DNA from: Bradyrhizobium sp. BR 10289
GTDB lineage: Bacteria; Pseudomonadota; Alphaproteobacteria; Rhizobiales; Xanthobacteraceae
Reading direction: 5' to 3'
Assembly (NCBI RefSeq): GCF_019455385.1
Contig: NZ_JACOFR010000014.1
Location: 119,954-183,953 of the forward strand
Length of the DNA stretch: 64,000 bases
This document shows, one piece after another, positions 52,685 to 61,612 of the stretch. A program made the position numbers and the translations under genes. The notes below the pieces were generated by a model. That model was not told the DNA's origin. It did not search any database and worked only from the letters and a program-made list of their open reading frames with translations. The first letter of the stretch is position 1, and every line of letters starts with the position of its first letter.

Positions 52685-52749
52685 TGTGGTGATCCGTGGC
52701 GCGGATGGAGCGAAGCGCAATCCGGGGTGCCGCACCAACCACGCACACC

Positions 52750-52879
52750 GCCGTCATCCTGAGGTGCAAGCCTTGCGATGCGGACCGCATCGCAAGGCTT
52801 GCCTCGAAGGATGGGCCACACACCCTTGCGGCTCATCCTTCGAGGCGCGCGAAGAGCGCGCACCTCAGGATGACGGCGG
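52750..52879. repeat. Palindromic intergenic repeat (class D, copy 2)
   Basis: Arms GCCGTCATCCTGAGGTGC and GCACCTCAGGATGACGGC enclose CTTGCGATGCGGACCGCATC and CTCATCCTTCGAGG. It lies between the ABC ATPase and permease genes of one export system. Confidence 0.8.
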
Positions 52880-52913
52880 TGCGCGAGGATAGGGCAATCA
52901 TGGAGAGCCCCCA

Positions 52914-53711
52914 TCACCTCACCCCCTCCTTCGCCCCGTTCGCCCGGCCGCGCGCAACATCGAGAAACACCTCTTCCAGCGTGGTGCGTTTGTAGCGGGC
53001 CATGATGGCGGCGGGCGTATCGTCGTCCTCGATGCGGCCGCGTTTCATGATGATGACGCGGTCGCAGAGCCGCTCGACCTCGAGCATGTTGTGCGAGGCG
53101 AGCAGGATGGTGGCGTTGTTCTCCTTGCGATAGCGCTCCATGTGCCCCCGGACCCAGTCGGCGGTGTCAGGGTCGAGCGAGGCGGTCGGCTCGTCCAGCA
53201 AGAGCAGCTCGGGCCGGTTGATCAGCGCTTTCGCCAGCGCGACGCGGGTCTTCTGCCCCGCCGACAGCTTGCCGTTGGCGCGGTCGATGAAGTCGGTGAG
53301 GTCGAGATCCCTGGCCAACTCGGCGATGCGGTCCGACAGATTGTTCACCGCATAGAGCTTGCCGAAGATGGTGAGGTTCTGCCGCACCGTGAGCCGCATC
53401 GGCATGTCGACATAGGGGCTCTCGAAATTCATCCGCCCCAGCACGGCGGCGCCGTCGTCGGGCATGCGGTGACCGAGCACCTGGACGCGGCCGGAGGTCG
53501 GCAGCACCAGGCCCATGATCATCGCGATGGTGGTGGTCTTGCCCGCGCCGTTGCCGCCCAGGAGGCCGGTGATGCTGCCGCGCGGCAGCGAAAAGGAGAT
53601 ATCGTCGACGGCGCGGGTCTGCTTGTAGACCTTGACGAGGTGATCGACCGCAATCGCCGCGGAGCGATCCGCGACAGTCGGCCAGCTTGAAGCCTTGTCA
53701 TTCTCGGTCAT
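52914..53711 (-). CDS. ABC transporter ATP-binding protein
   Basis: This 265-residue ATPase has Walker A LLGGNGAGKTTTIAM, the signature KLSAGQKTRVALAKAL (LSAGQ instead of the usual LSGGQ), Walker B LLLLDEPTASLDPD and the H-loop LLASHNMLEVERL. It pairs with the ABC-2 permease. The start at ATG 53711 is 75 bp from the GTG nearest the divergent regS, so the two systems share a short regulatory region. A longer frame upstream is excluded because it would overlap regS. Confidence 0.93.
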   Translation of the reverse strand: MTENDKASSWPTVADRSAAIAVDHLVKVYKQTRAVDDISFSLPRGSITGLLGGNGAGKTTTIAMIMGLVLPTSGRVQVLGHRMPDDGAAVLGRMNFESPYVDMPMRLTVRQNLTIFGKLYAVNNLSDRIAELARDLDLTDFIDRANGKLSAGQKTRVALAKALINRPELLLLDEPTASLDPDTADWVRGHMERYRKENNATILLASHNMLEVERLCDRVIIMKRGRIEDDDTPAAIMARYKRTTLEEVFLDVARGRANGAKEGVR

Positions 53712-53819
53712 GCTGGCCGTTCTTCTGCTATTGCAGCGGAGAGCGCAAGGCTTGTAATCCCGGGTGGTTCCGCGAGCCCTGCGTCCGTGATCCGAGAAGG
53801 CACCGCCACATTGGCCGAG

Positions 53820-55130
53820 ATGACCGAAATTGCCGCTTCCGACTTCCGCCCCGCGCAGCGGCATATCCGGCTGGACACCATCCTGCGGCTGCGCTGGCTC
53901 GCGGTGCTGGGCCAGCTGGCTGCGATCTTCATCGTGGCGCAGGGGCTGGAGTTCAATGTCGAGATCGTCCCCTGCGTCAGCATCATCGCGCTGTCGGCCG
54001 CGCTCAATCTGGGGCTCCAGACCGTCGCCAATCCGATGCAGCGGCTCGAGCCGATGCAGGCGGCCGGCCTGCTGGCGCTGAACATCGTCGAGCTCGCCGG
54101 CCTATTGTTCTTCACCGGGGGCTTGCAAAACCCATTCTCGTTCCTGTTCCTCGCGCCCGTGCTGATCTCGGCGACCGCGCTGCCGGCGCGCTTCACCTTC
54201 GGCCTCGGCCTGCTCGCCGTCGCCTGCGCCTCGGTGCTGTTTTTCTTCCATCTGCCGCTGCCTTGGGATTCCGACGATCCGCTGGTGCTGCCGCCGATCT
54301 ATCTCGTCGGCGTCTGGCTCTCGATCGTGCTCGCGATCGGCGTCACCAGCCTCTATTCGTTCCAGGTCACCGAAGAGGCGCGCAAGCTCGCCGACGCGCT
54401 GGCCGCGACCGAGCTGGTGCTGACGCGCGAGCAGCATCTGACCCAGCTCGACGGTCTTGCCGCTGCTGCCGCGCACGAGCTCGGCACGCCGCTCGCGACC
54501 ATCTTCCTGATCGCGCGCGAGCTGGAGAAGACGGTGAAGGACGCAAGCTTCGCGGCCGACCTCAAGACGCTGCGCGAACAGACCCAGCGCTGCCGCGACA
54601 TCCTCAGCAAGATCACCCAGCTCTCCTCGACCGGCGCGCCGTTCGACCGTATGAAGCTGTCGGAGCTGATCGAGGAGGTGGTGGCCCCGCACCGCGATTT
54701 CGGCGTCGACATCAAGGTGCGGATCGCGGTGGCGGCCTTCGCCGAGCCGGTCGGCTCGCGCAACCCGGCGATCCTCTACGGCGTCGGCAACATCATCGAG
54801 AACGCAGTCGATTTCGCCCACACCACCGTCGAGGTGAATGCGTGGTGGAACAAGGACACGATCGAGCTCCTGATCTCCGATGACGGACCCGGCATTCCGC
54901 CCGACATCCTGAACCGGATCGGCGAGCCTTATCTGTCGCGGCGACGCGCCCAGGATGCCGGCGGCGGTCTCGGGCTCGGCGTGTTCATCGCGCGCACCCT
55001 GCTGGAGCGCACCGGCGCCAAGGTCTCGTTTACCAATCGGGTGTTTCCGGAACACGGCGCCGTGGTCCAGGTCACGTGGCCACGCGAGCGTTTTGAGGCT
55101 ATCGAGACATCAGAAGAAACAATAGGATAG
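53820..55130 (+). CDS. regS: Redox-sensing histidine kinase RegS (RegB/PrrB/ActS family)
   Basis: This 436-residue kinase has six N-terminal transmembrane helices with the quinone-binding redox box GGLQNPFSFLFLAP, the H-box AAAAHELGTPLATI, a conserved redox-active Cys in TQRCRDIL and the ATPase boxes GNIIENAVDFA, DDGPGIPPD and GGGLGLGVFIARTLLE. In Bradyrhizobium, RegS with RegR activates nitrogen-fixation genes through nifA and controls redox-responsive genes. The start is uncertain: ATG 53820, TTG 53811 and GTG 53787 are all in frame. regR follows by about 100 bp. Confidence 0.95.
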   Translation: MTEIAASDFRPAQRHIRLDTILRLRWLAVLGQLAAIFIVAQGLEFNVEIVPCVSIIALSAALNLGLQTVANPMQRLEPMQAAGLLALNIVELAGLLFFTGGLQNPFSFLFLAPVLISATALPARFTFGLGLLAVACASVLFFFHLPLPWDSDDPLVLPPIYLVGVWLSIVLAIGVTSLYSFQVTEEARKLADALAATELVLTREQHLTQLDGLAAAAAHELGTPLATIFLIARELEKTVKDASFAADLKTLREQTQRCRDILSKITQLSSTGAPFDRMKLSELIEEVVAPHRDFGVDIKVRIAVAAFAEPVGSRNPAILYGVGNIIENAVDFAHTTVEVNAWWNKDTIELLISDDGPGIPPDILNRIGEPYLSRRRAQDAGGGLGLGVFIARTLLERTGAKVSFTNRVFPEHGAVVQVTWPRERFEAIETSEETIG

Positions 55131-55233
55131 ACCGCGACCTTGCGTCGCACTAGCGGCCCGATCGACTATTGGCGGCCTTGGCACTGCCCGATTGCGACGC
55201 CATATGTAGATGTGCAGGAGAGAGGACAAAACC

Positions 55234-55788
55234 TTGAACGCCATCGCCGAACTGAACGAACAGACCGACCGCTCGCTTCTCATCGTGGAAGACGACAAGC
55301 CGTTTCTGGAGCGCCTGTCGCGCGCCATGGAAACACGCGGCTTTGCGGTGACGTCGTGCGACACCGTTTCGGATGGTCTCGCGCAAATCGGCAAGGCAGC
55401 GCCCGCCTTCGCAGTGGTGGACTTGCGGCTCGGTGACGGCAACGGCCTCGACGTGGTCTCGGCGCTGAAGAAGAAGCGGCCGGATGCACGCGCGATCGTG
55501 CTGACCGGCTATGGCAACATCGCCACCGCGGTCACGGCGGTGAAGATGGGCGCGATCGATTATCTCTCGAAGCCCGCCGATGCCGACGACGTCGTCGCCG
55601 CGTTGCTCTCGACCAGCGCGGAGAAATCCGAGCTGCCGACCAACCCGATGTCCGCCGACCGCGTCCGCTGGGAACACATCCAGCGCATCTACGAGATGTG
55701 CAACCGCAACGTCTCGGAAACGGCGCGCCGGCTGAACATGCACCGCAGGACGCTGCAGCGGATTCTGGCGAAGCGCGCGCCAAGGTAA
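55234..55788 (+). CDS. regR: Response regulator RegR (RegA/PrrA/ActR family)
   Basis: This 184-residue regulator has a receiver domain with phospho-acceptor Asp in AVVDLRLGDGNGLD, conserved Lys in DYLSKPADADD, and a Fis-type helix-turn-helix at the C-terminus, MCNRNVSETARRLNMHRRTL, followed by RILAKRAPR; this tail is nearly invariant among RegA homologues. The start is TTG at 55234, supported by GAGAGGACAAAACC immediately upstream; an ATG at 55210 would place that ribosome site inside the coding region. RegS is its cognate kinase. Confidence 0.96.
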   Translation: MNAIAELNEQTDRSLLIVEDDKPFLERLSRAMETRGFAVTSCDTVSDGLAQIGKAAPAFAVVDLRLGDGNGLDVVSALKKKRPDARAIVLTGYGNIATAVTAVKMGAIDYLSKPADADDVVAALLSTSAEKSELPTNPMSADRVRWEHIQRIYEMCNRNVSETARRLNMHRRTLQRILAKRAPR

Positions 55789-55800
55789 GTTTCACGACGC

Positions 55801-55946
55801 TCTCGTGCCCCGGACGCAGCGCAGCGCTTCTTCAGCGGTGCGCTGCAGAGCCGGGGCCCATCTCTCGGAGCGATCAATGTCTCAAGATTCTGGGTCCCGG
55901 CTCTGCGCAGCAGCGTTTCACGCTGCAGCGCGTCCGGGACACGAGA
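55801..55946. repeat. Palindromic intergenic repeat (class B, copy 3)
   Basis: TCTCGTGCCCCGGACGCAGC and GCGCGTCCGGGACACGAGA form outer arms, GAGCCGGGGCCC and GGGTCCCGGCTC inner arms. It separates the convergent regR and mmcB genes. Confidence 0.85.
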
Positions 55947-55951
55947 ACATC

Positions 55952-56440
55952 CTATTCCCAGAACTCCGCATGGCCTTGCGGATCGACCAGGCGGTTGATG
56001 CGCAAGGCTGCCGCCATGCCGAACCGTACCGTCATCTGCTTGCGCGTCGCAGCCGCGAGCTTGTGTTCGGGGGCCTCGCACTGCATGTGCGCGCCATAGG
56101 CGTCGGCGACGATCAGGCCGGTGTCTTCCGGAAAGATCTCGCACGGCAAATCCTGCGTGAAGGCGAAGAACAGCCGGTCGCAATGGGCGCGGTATTCGTG
56201 CCATTTCTGGTCGGCGCGCAGATCCTCGACCGATGATTTGATCTCGACGATCCAGATCTCGCCGCGCTCGTTCAGCGCGACGAGATCGGCGCGCCGGCCG
56301 GAAGGCAGCGGCAATTCGCTGATGCAGGTGAAGCCGAGCGAGCGCAGCAGCCGCGCCGTGCCGCGCGCGATGGCGAGCGCCGTTTCCGACTGGCGGCGGT
56401 CGGGCGGCGGCACGAGGGCGATGCGGGCGGTGTTGTCCAT
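55952..56440 (-). CDS. mmcB: MmcB family (DUF1052) nuclease-like DNA repair protein
   Basis: This 162-residue protein has a PD-(D/E)XK-like core: GRRADLVALNERGEIWIVEI with the catalytic pattern D...E.K (IKSSVEDLRADQKWHEYRAH). The MmcB family takes its name from Caulobacter mitomycin-C/SOS response work and acts in DNA repair. The start at ATG 56440 lacks an obvious ribosome site. It converges with regR. The 323-bp region upstream (56441-56763) contains a class C repeat and the GH13 ribosome site only. Confidence 0.85.
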   Translation of the reverse strand: MDNTARIALVPPPDRRQSETALAIARGTARLLRSLGFTCISELPLPSGRRADLVALNERGEIWIVEIKSSVEDLRADQKWHEYRAHCDRLFFAFTQDLPCEIFPEDTGLIVADAYGAHMQCEAPEHKLAAATRKQMTVRFGMAAALRINRLVDPQGHAEFWE

Positions 56441-56510
56441 GGCGGGAGGATAGCCGATTCCATCAGGGGCGGACACTGCCCGATGAAGGCACTCTGCAAC
56501 CTCATTCTCC

Positions 56511-56676
56511 GCCGTCATCCCCGCGAACGCGGAGATCCATAACCACAGGGAGGAATGCGGGCTAGCTGCTCACTCTGAGTCTTCGCCAAACATCTCCCTG
56601 TGGGTGGGTCCCGGATTTGCGCTCCGCTCCAGACAACGCTCCGCGTTGTCGGAAGCTGCCCTTGTCCGGGACGACA
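56511..56676. repeat. Palindromic intergenic repeat (class C, copy 3)
   Basis: GCCGTCATCCCCGCGAACGC at the left and CTTGTCCGGGACGAC at the right, with CCATAACCACAGGGAG, GTCTTCGCCAAACATCTCCC and TGGGTCCCGG between. The same order recurs at 58491. It lies directly upstream of a GH13 gene. Confidence 0.8.
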
Positions 56677-56763
56677 TCGAGGGTGGAACGCGGAACCTCC
56701 CCCTCCCCACGCACTTATCACGCAGCCGCCGCTCCTCGGCGGAACCACCGAGGCGGCGCGCGC

Positions 56764-58461
56764 ATGATCGACGATCTCTGGTACAAGAACGGCGTGATCT
56801 ATTGCCTGTCGGTCGGCACCTATATGGATGCCGACGGCGACGGTGTCGGCGATTTCAAGGGCCTGTTGCGCCGGCTCGATTATCTGCACGGGCTCGGCAT
56901 CACCACAATCTGGCTGATGCCGTTCCAGACCTCGCCCGGCCGCGATGACGGCTACGACATCGCCGATTATTACAGCGTCGATTCCCGCTACGGCACGCTC
57001 GGCGATTTCGTCGAGTTCACCCATGGCTGCAAGCAGCGCGGCATCCGCGTCATCATCGACCTCGTCGTCAACCACACTTCGGACCAGCACCAGTGGTTCA
57101 AGGAGGCGCGGCGCGACAAGAATTCACCCTACCGCGACTGGTACGTGTGGTCCGACAAGAAGCCGCCCAATGCCAACAAGGGCATGGTGTTTCCCGGCGT
57201 GCAGAAATCGACCTGGACGCGCGACAAGGAATCCGGCGCTTACTACTTCCATCGCTTCTACGACTTCCAGCCCGACCTCAACACCTCGAACCCGCATGTG
57301 CAGGCCGAGATTTTGAAGATCATGGGCTTCTGGATCCAGCTCGGTGTCTCCGGCTTCCGCATGGACGCGGTCCCCTTCGTGATCGCGACCAAGGGTGCGA
57401 AGGTGAAGAAGCCGGTCGAGCAGTACGACATGCTGCGCACGTTCCGCGAATTCCTGCAATGGCGTCAGGGCGACGCCATTATCCTCGCCGAAGCCAATGT
57501 GCTGCCGGAAACCGACATGGAATATTTCGGCCGGGATGCCGACCGCATGCACATGATGTTCAACTTCCACGTCAACCAGCATCTGTTCTACGCGCTGGCC
57601 TCCGCCGACTCGCGGCCTTTGGCGAAGGCGCTGAAGGCGACAAAGCCGCGGCCGGCGACGGCGCAATGGGGCCTGTTCCTGCGCAATCACGACGAGCTCG
57701 ATCTCGGACGCCTGACCAAGGCACAGCGCGACACGGTGTTCAGGAGCTTCGGCCCCGACAAGGACATGCAGCTCTACGACCGCGGCATCCGCCGCCGCCT
57801 CGCGCCGATGCTGGGCGGCGACCGCCGGCGGCTCGAGCTCGCCTACAGCCTGATGTGCACGCTGCCGGGAACGCCGGTGATCCGCTACGGCGACGAGATC
57901 GCGATGGGCGATGATCTCTCGCTGCCTGAGCGCAATTGCGCGCGCACGCCGATGCAATGGTCGACCGAGCCGCAGGGCGGCTTCACCAAGAGCGACAAGC
58001 CGGCCTGCCCCGTCATCGACGAGGGCCCGTATGGCTATCCGCACGTCAACGTCGCCAAACAGCGGCGCGATCCGAACTCTATGCTGAACTGGACCGAGCG
58101 CATCGTGCGCATGCGGAAAGAAGTTCCGGAGATCGGCTGGGGCGATTTCGCGATCATTGCGACGCGCGATCCCGCCGTGTTCATCATGCGCTACGATTGG
58201 CGCAACAATTCCGTGCTGTTCGTTCACAATCTCGACGAGAAGCCGCGCGAGACGGCGTTCTCGGTCGGGCTGCCGGGAGAGGCCGGCGCGCACCTGATCA
58301 ACCTGCTCGCGGAGGATCATAGCCACGCCGACAAGCGCGGCCAGCACCGCGTCGTGCTGGAGCCCTATGGCTATCGCTGGTACCGGGTCGGCGGGCTGGA
58401 TTATCTGTTGAAACGGAGTGACATCGACGGGGATGCCGCGGGCAAGAAGCACCCGGGGTGA
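56764..58461 (+). CDS. GH13 family alpha-amylase/trehalose synthase-like enzyme
   Basis: This 565-residue enzyme is a retaining alpha-glycosidase or transglycosidase with a (beta/alpha)8 barrel. The four GH13 conserved regions are visible: DLVVNHTSDQHQWF, SGFRMDAVPF (nucleophile Asp), ILAEANVLP (acid/base Glu) and FLRNHDELDL (Asp). The first barrel strand is preceded by DLWYKNGVIYCLSVGTYMDA, the design of trehalose synthases and related GH13_16 enzymes; a C-terminal beta domain follows. Conversion of maltose to trehalose is the leading guess. The ATG at 56764 follows CCGAGGCGG. A second GH13 gene converges with it. Confidence 0.87.
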   Translation: MIDDLWYKNGVIYCLSVGTYMDADGDGVGDFKGLLRRLDYLHGLGITTIWLMPFQTSPGRDDGYDIADYYSVDSRYGTLGDFVEFTHGCKQRGIRVIIDLVVNHTSDQHQWFKEARRDKNSPYRDWYVWSDKKPPNANKGMVFPGVQKSTWTRDKESGAYYFHRFYDFQPDLNTSNPHVQAEILKIMGFWIQLGVSGFRMDAVPFVIATKGAKVKKPVEQYDMLRTFREFLQWRQGDAIILAEANVLPETDMEYFGRDADRMHMMFNFHVNQHLFYALASADSRPLAKALKATKPRPATAQWGLFLRNHDELDLGRLTKAQRDTVFRSFGPDKDMQLYDRGIRRRLAPMLGGDRRRLELAYSLMCTLPGTPVIRYGDEIAMGDDLSLPERNCARTPMQWSTEPQGGFTKSDKPACPVIDEGPYGYPHVNVAKQRRDPNSMLNWTERIVRMRKEVPEIGWGDFAIIATRDPAVFIMRYDWRNNSVLFVHNLDEKPRETAFSVGLPGEAGAHLINLLAEDHSHADKRGQHRVVLEPYGYRWYRVGGLDYLLKRSDIDGDAAGKKHPG

Positions 58462-58490
58462 TGTGGCCGTCGCTGTCTCCGCACCCTCCG

Positions 58491-58635
58491 CCGTCGTCCC
58501 CGCGAAGGCGGGGATCCATAACCACAGGGAGTGGTGTGGGGCGCGCAGGTCACTCCGAATCTTCGCCAAACCTCTCCCTGTGGTGATGGGTCCCGGATCG
58601 GCGCGAAGCTTCGCTGCGCTTGTCCGGGACGACAT
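58491..58635. repeat. Palindromic intergenic repeat (class C, copy 4)
   Basis: GCCGTCGTCCCCGCG-type left end, CCATAACCACAGGGAG, ATCTTCGCCAAACCTCTCCC and GTCCGGGACGAC right end in the same order as at 56511. It lies between the two convergent GH13 genes, so the upper GH13 gene is flanked by two class C copies. Confidence 0.82.
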
Positions 58636-58669
58636 GGGAGAATGGCGCCGGTGTCGAGCGCTCCAATAG

Positions 58670-60271
58670 CTAGCCCGGGGGCGCGACGATCACGCCCTCG
58701 TTGCCGCGCAGGTCCAGCACGCCTTCGAGCTTCTCGCCTTCGCGGTCCAGGAATGTCGACAGCAGGATCTCGCTGCCGAACCTGATCGCACTGGTGGTCA
58801 CGGCAATCGGCTCCGCGCCGAGATTGAGTGCGACGATGACGCTCCGGCCCTCGGCCTCGCGGCGATAGATCAGGAGATCGCCCTGGGCGGCGATCGGATG
58901 ATAATCACCTGCAATAAGCGACGGCGAGGCCTTCCGCAACGCGATCAGCCGCTTGTACAAACTCAGAATCGAGCGCGTGTCGGCTTCGAGATTGACGACG
59001 TTCTCGTGGATGTGATCCTCGGGCAGCGGCAACCATGGCCGTACCTCCGAAAAGCCACTGAAGCCGGACGAATCCCACTGCATTGGCGTGCGGCAGCCGT
59101 CGCGCCCGACCCCAAGGCCTGGCACGTTTTTCTCGAACGGGTCCTGCACGAACTCCGGCGCGATCGCGAGCTGATGCATGCCGATCTCGTCGCCGTAATA
59201 GAGCGTCGGCGTGCCGCGCAAGGTCAGCAGCAGCATGGCGGCAACGCGGGCCTGCTCGGGTCCGACACGGCTCGCCACGCGCGGGCGATCATGGTTGCCG
59301 AGCACCCAGTTCGGCCAGGCGCCCTTCGGCAGCGCCTTCTCGTAATCCTCGATGATGTGCTCGATCGAGCGCGCGCTCCAGAAGGTCGAGAGCAGCGCGA
59401 AATTGAACGGCATCTGCGCGCCGGTGAGGTCGTTGCCGTAATAGGCCATCAGACGGTGCAGCGGCAGATAGATCTCGCCGATCAGCACGCGGGCGCGATA
59501 GGCATCGGTGACGCGCCGCATCTCTGCGATGACCTCATGCACCTCCGGCTGGTCGGTGGAGTATTGCGTCAGGATCTTTTCGTGCGGCGGCCGGCCTTCG
59601 ACGTAATGCGGGTTCGGCGGATTGTCGCGGAACTCTGCGTCCTTGATCAGGTGCCATATGACGTCGACGCGAAAGCCATCGACGCCCTTCTCCAGCCAGA
59701 ACCGCATCACGTCGTACATCGCGGCGCGGACGTCGGGATTGCGCCAGTTGAGGTCCGGCTGCTTGGCGAGGAAGGCGTGATAGTAATACTGCCCGGTCGC
59801 CTGGTCGAATTGCCACGCGCTGCCGCCGAATTCGGACAACCAGTTGTTCGGCGCGCTGCCGTCCGGCTTCGGATCGCGCCAAATGTACCAGTCGCGTTTC
59901 GGATTGTCGCGCGAGGCGCGGCTCTCGACGAACCAGGGATGCTGGTCGGAGGTATGGTTCGGCACCAGATCGAGGATCAGCTTGAGGCCGGCCTCATGCA
60001 CGGCGGCGAGCAGCGCGTCGAAATCCGCCATGGTGCCGAACACGGGATCGATGCCGACATAGTCCGAGATGTCGTAGCCGAAATCGGCCATCGGCGAGGG
60101 GAAGATCGGCGACAGCCAGATCGCGTCGACGCCGAGCGATTTCACGTAAGGCAGCCGGCGAAGGATGCCGGCGAGATCGCCGACGCCATTGCCGTCCGTG
60201 TCCTGATAGGAGCGCGGATAGATCTGGTAGAAGATGCCGTCGCGCCACCAATTGTCGCCGCTCTGAGCCAT
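58670..60271 (-). CDS. Alpha-glucosidase (GH13)
   Basis: This 533-residue GH13 enzyme has WWRDGIFYQIYPRSYQDTDG at the N-terminus, the classical oligo-1,6-glucosidase/alpha-glucosidase start, then DLVPNHTSDQHPWF, DGFRVDVIWH (nucleophile Asp), RVLIGEIYLP (acid/base Glu) and VLGNHDRPRVASR. It probably hydrolyses short alpha-glucosides such as maltose or isomaltose, or possibly sucrose. The ATG at 60271 is preceded by GGGATATCCGGC; an in-frame ATG at 60292 is an alternative. It converges with the trehalose-synthase-like gene, suggesting a shared role in alpha-glucoside metabolism without a common transcript. Confidence 0.9.
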   Translation of the reverse strand: MAQSGDNWWRDGIFYQIYPRSYQDTDGNGVGDLAGILRRLPYVKSLGVDAIWLSPIFPSPMADFGYDISDYVGIDPVFGTMADFDALLAAVHEAGLKLILDLVPNHTSDQHPWFVESRASRDNPKRDWYIWRDPKPDGSAPNNWLSEFGGSAWQFDQATGQYYYHAFLAKQPDLNWRNPDVRAAMYDVMRFWLEKGVDGFRVDVIWHLIKDAEFRDNPPNPHYVEGRPPHEKILTQYSTDQPEVHEVIAEMRRVTDAYRARVLIGEIYLPLHRLMAYYGNDLTGAQMPFNFALLSTFWSARSIEHIIEDYEKALPKGAWPNWVLGNHDRPRVASRVGPEQARVAAMLLLTLRGTPTLYYGDEIGMHQLAIAPEFVQDPFEKNVPGLGVGRDGCRTPMQWDSSGFSGFSEVRPWLPLPEDHIHENVVNLEADTRSILSLYKRLIALRKASPSLIAGDYHPIAAQGDLLIYRREAEGRSVIVALNLGAEPIAVTTSAIRFGSEILLSTFLDREGEKLEGVLDLRGNEGVIVAPPG

Positions 60272-60441
60272 GCCGGATATCCCACCAATCATCTGCCCTG
60301 CGCGGGAGAACGCAAAAGCAACGTCGCGGTTCAAATTGGCGTGCCAATTGGGACGGCGGTGTGACGGCAGAGGCGACTGTTCCGGGCCTTGCGGATGAAT
60401 CTTTTGCTTGGCGGCTCGGCAAAAATCGGCATTGTGGCGCC

Positions 60442-61110
60442 ATGACCGAGCAAAACGACAACAAGCCCAAAGCCGGCGCGATCATCGTGCCCGTGACGCT
60501 GTTCGAGCAGAACTGCACCATCATCTGGGATGAGCCCAGCAAGAAGGCGGTGGTGATCGATCCCGGCGGCGACGTGCCGAAGATCCTGGATGCGATCAAG
60601 CAGACCGGCGTCACCGTGGAGAAGATCTGGCTGACCCACGGCCATATCGACCATGTCGGCGGCGCCGCGGACTTGCGCGACGCGCTGAAGGTGCCGATCG
60701 AGGGCCCGCATCAGGCCGACAAGTTCCTGCTCGACAACGTGGTCGAGAGCGGCGCGCGCTTCGGCATGACTGGGGTGCGCAATTTCGCGCCGGACCGCTG
60801 GCTCGACGAAGGCGATAGCGTCGAGATCGGCGACCTCAAATTCGACATCTATCACTGCCCCGGCCACTCCCCGGGCAGCGTGGTGTTCTTCAACAAGGAA
60901 TTGCGTTTTGCCCATGTCGGCGACGTCCTGTTCGCGGGCTCGGTCGGGCGCACCGATCTGCCCGGCGGCAGTCACGCGACGCTGATCAATTCGATCAAGA
61001 CAAAGCTGCTGCCGCTCGGTGACGATGTCGGCTTCATCTGCGGCCATGGCGCCGGCTCGAGCATCGGCCAGGAGCGGATGACCAATCCGTTCATCACCGG
61101 CGAGATGTGA
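60442..61110 (+). CDS. MBL-fold metallo-hydrolase (glyoxalase II-like)
   Basis: This 222-residue metallo-beta-lactamase-fold hydrolase has the zinc motif WLTHGHIDHVGGAADLR, CPGHSPGSVVFF, HVGDVLFAGSVGRTDLPGG and the final FICGHGAGSSIGQER with the last His. The layout matches the YcbL/type II glyoxalase group that hydrolyses thioesters such as S-lactoylglutathione. The length is shorter than classical GloB. It converges with the HxlR gene, with three bases between stop codons. Confidence 0.9.
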   Translation: MTEQNDNKPKAGAIIVPVTLFEQNCTIIWDEPSKKAVVIDPGGDVPKILDAIKQTGVTVEKIWLTHGHIDHVGGAADLRDALKVPIEGPHQADKFLLDNVVESGARFGMTGVRNFAPDRWLDEGDSVEIGDLKFDIYHCPGHSPGSVVFFNKELRFAHVGDVLFAGSVGRTDLPGGSHATLINSIKTKLLPLGDDVGFICGHGAGSSIGQERMTNPFITGEM

Positions 61111-61113
61111 GGT

Positions 61114-61479
61114 TTACTCGGCGGCCTCGGTGAGCATGGCCTCGCCGAGATGACGCTCGCCCCATTCGCGGATCGCCGCGACGACGGGCACAAAGCTCTT
61201 GCCCTTGCGTGTCAGGCGATACTCGACCTTGGGCGGCACCTCGCCGAAATCCTTGCGGTCAATGAGACCGCTTTCGGTCAGCGCCTTCAATTCGCGGCTG
61301 AGCACCCGCGGGGTGATTTCCGCACTGCCTGTGCTGCCGCGCAGCAGGCCGCTGCGGATCTCGCCATAGCGGCGCGGGCCGTCCTTGAGATCCCAGACGA
61401 TGCGCAGCTTGTACTTGCCGCTGATCATTTTCTGAAATGCCGCGACCGGACAGCTGCGCGCGGGGTTGGTCTTCGCCAT
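61114..61479 (-). CDS. HxlR family transcriptional regulator
   Basis: This 121-residue winged-helix regulator has the HxlR pattern: ARSCPVAAFQKMISGKYKLR with Cys near the start, then LKDGPRRYGEIRSGL, ITPRVLSRELKALTESGLID and VEYRLTRKGKSFVPVVAAI. The ATG at 61479 follows GAGGAAACGAC. It is divergent from the small protein gene at 61613, and the shared region contains a 9-bp direct repeat that may be its operator. HxlR proteins often sense aldehydes or redox stress through the Cys. Confidence 0.93.
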   Translation of the reverse strand: MAKTNPARSCPVAAFQKMISGKYKLRIVWDLKDGPRRYGEIRSGLLRGSTGSAEITPRVLSRELKALTESGLIDRKDFGEVPPKVEYRLTRKGKSFVPVVAAIREWGERHLGEAMLTEAAE

Positions 61480-61529
61480 GTCGTTTCCTCCATGTGCGAG
61501 GAGGGAGATTAGGAGCGGCACCGAAAAAG

Positions 61530-61555
61530 TCCATACTATCAATTTTGTCCATACT
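61530..61555. promoter_or_regulatory. Candidate HxlR operator (9-bp direct repeat)
   Basis: GTCCATACT occurs at 61530-61538 and again at 61547-61555, 17 bp apart in start positions, in the 133-bp region between the HxlR gene and the divergent small gene. The AT-rich stretch between the copies (ATCAATTTT) would suit promoter melting. Confidence 0.5.
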
Positions 61556-61612
61556 TGCGGGATCGCTCCCAGCGCGCAGATGATGGTGCACATGACGAAC
61601 AGGGAGCGTCAC

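Noticed and set aside
58898..60364. 488-residue plus-strand frame opposite the alpha-glucosidase gene
   Set aside because: Antisense shadow with His/Arg/Asp-rich composition; the minus strand has all GH13 regions.
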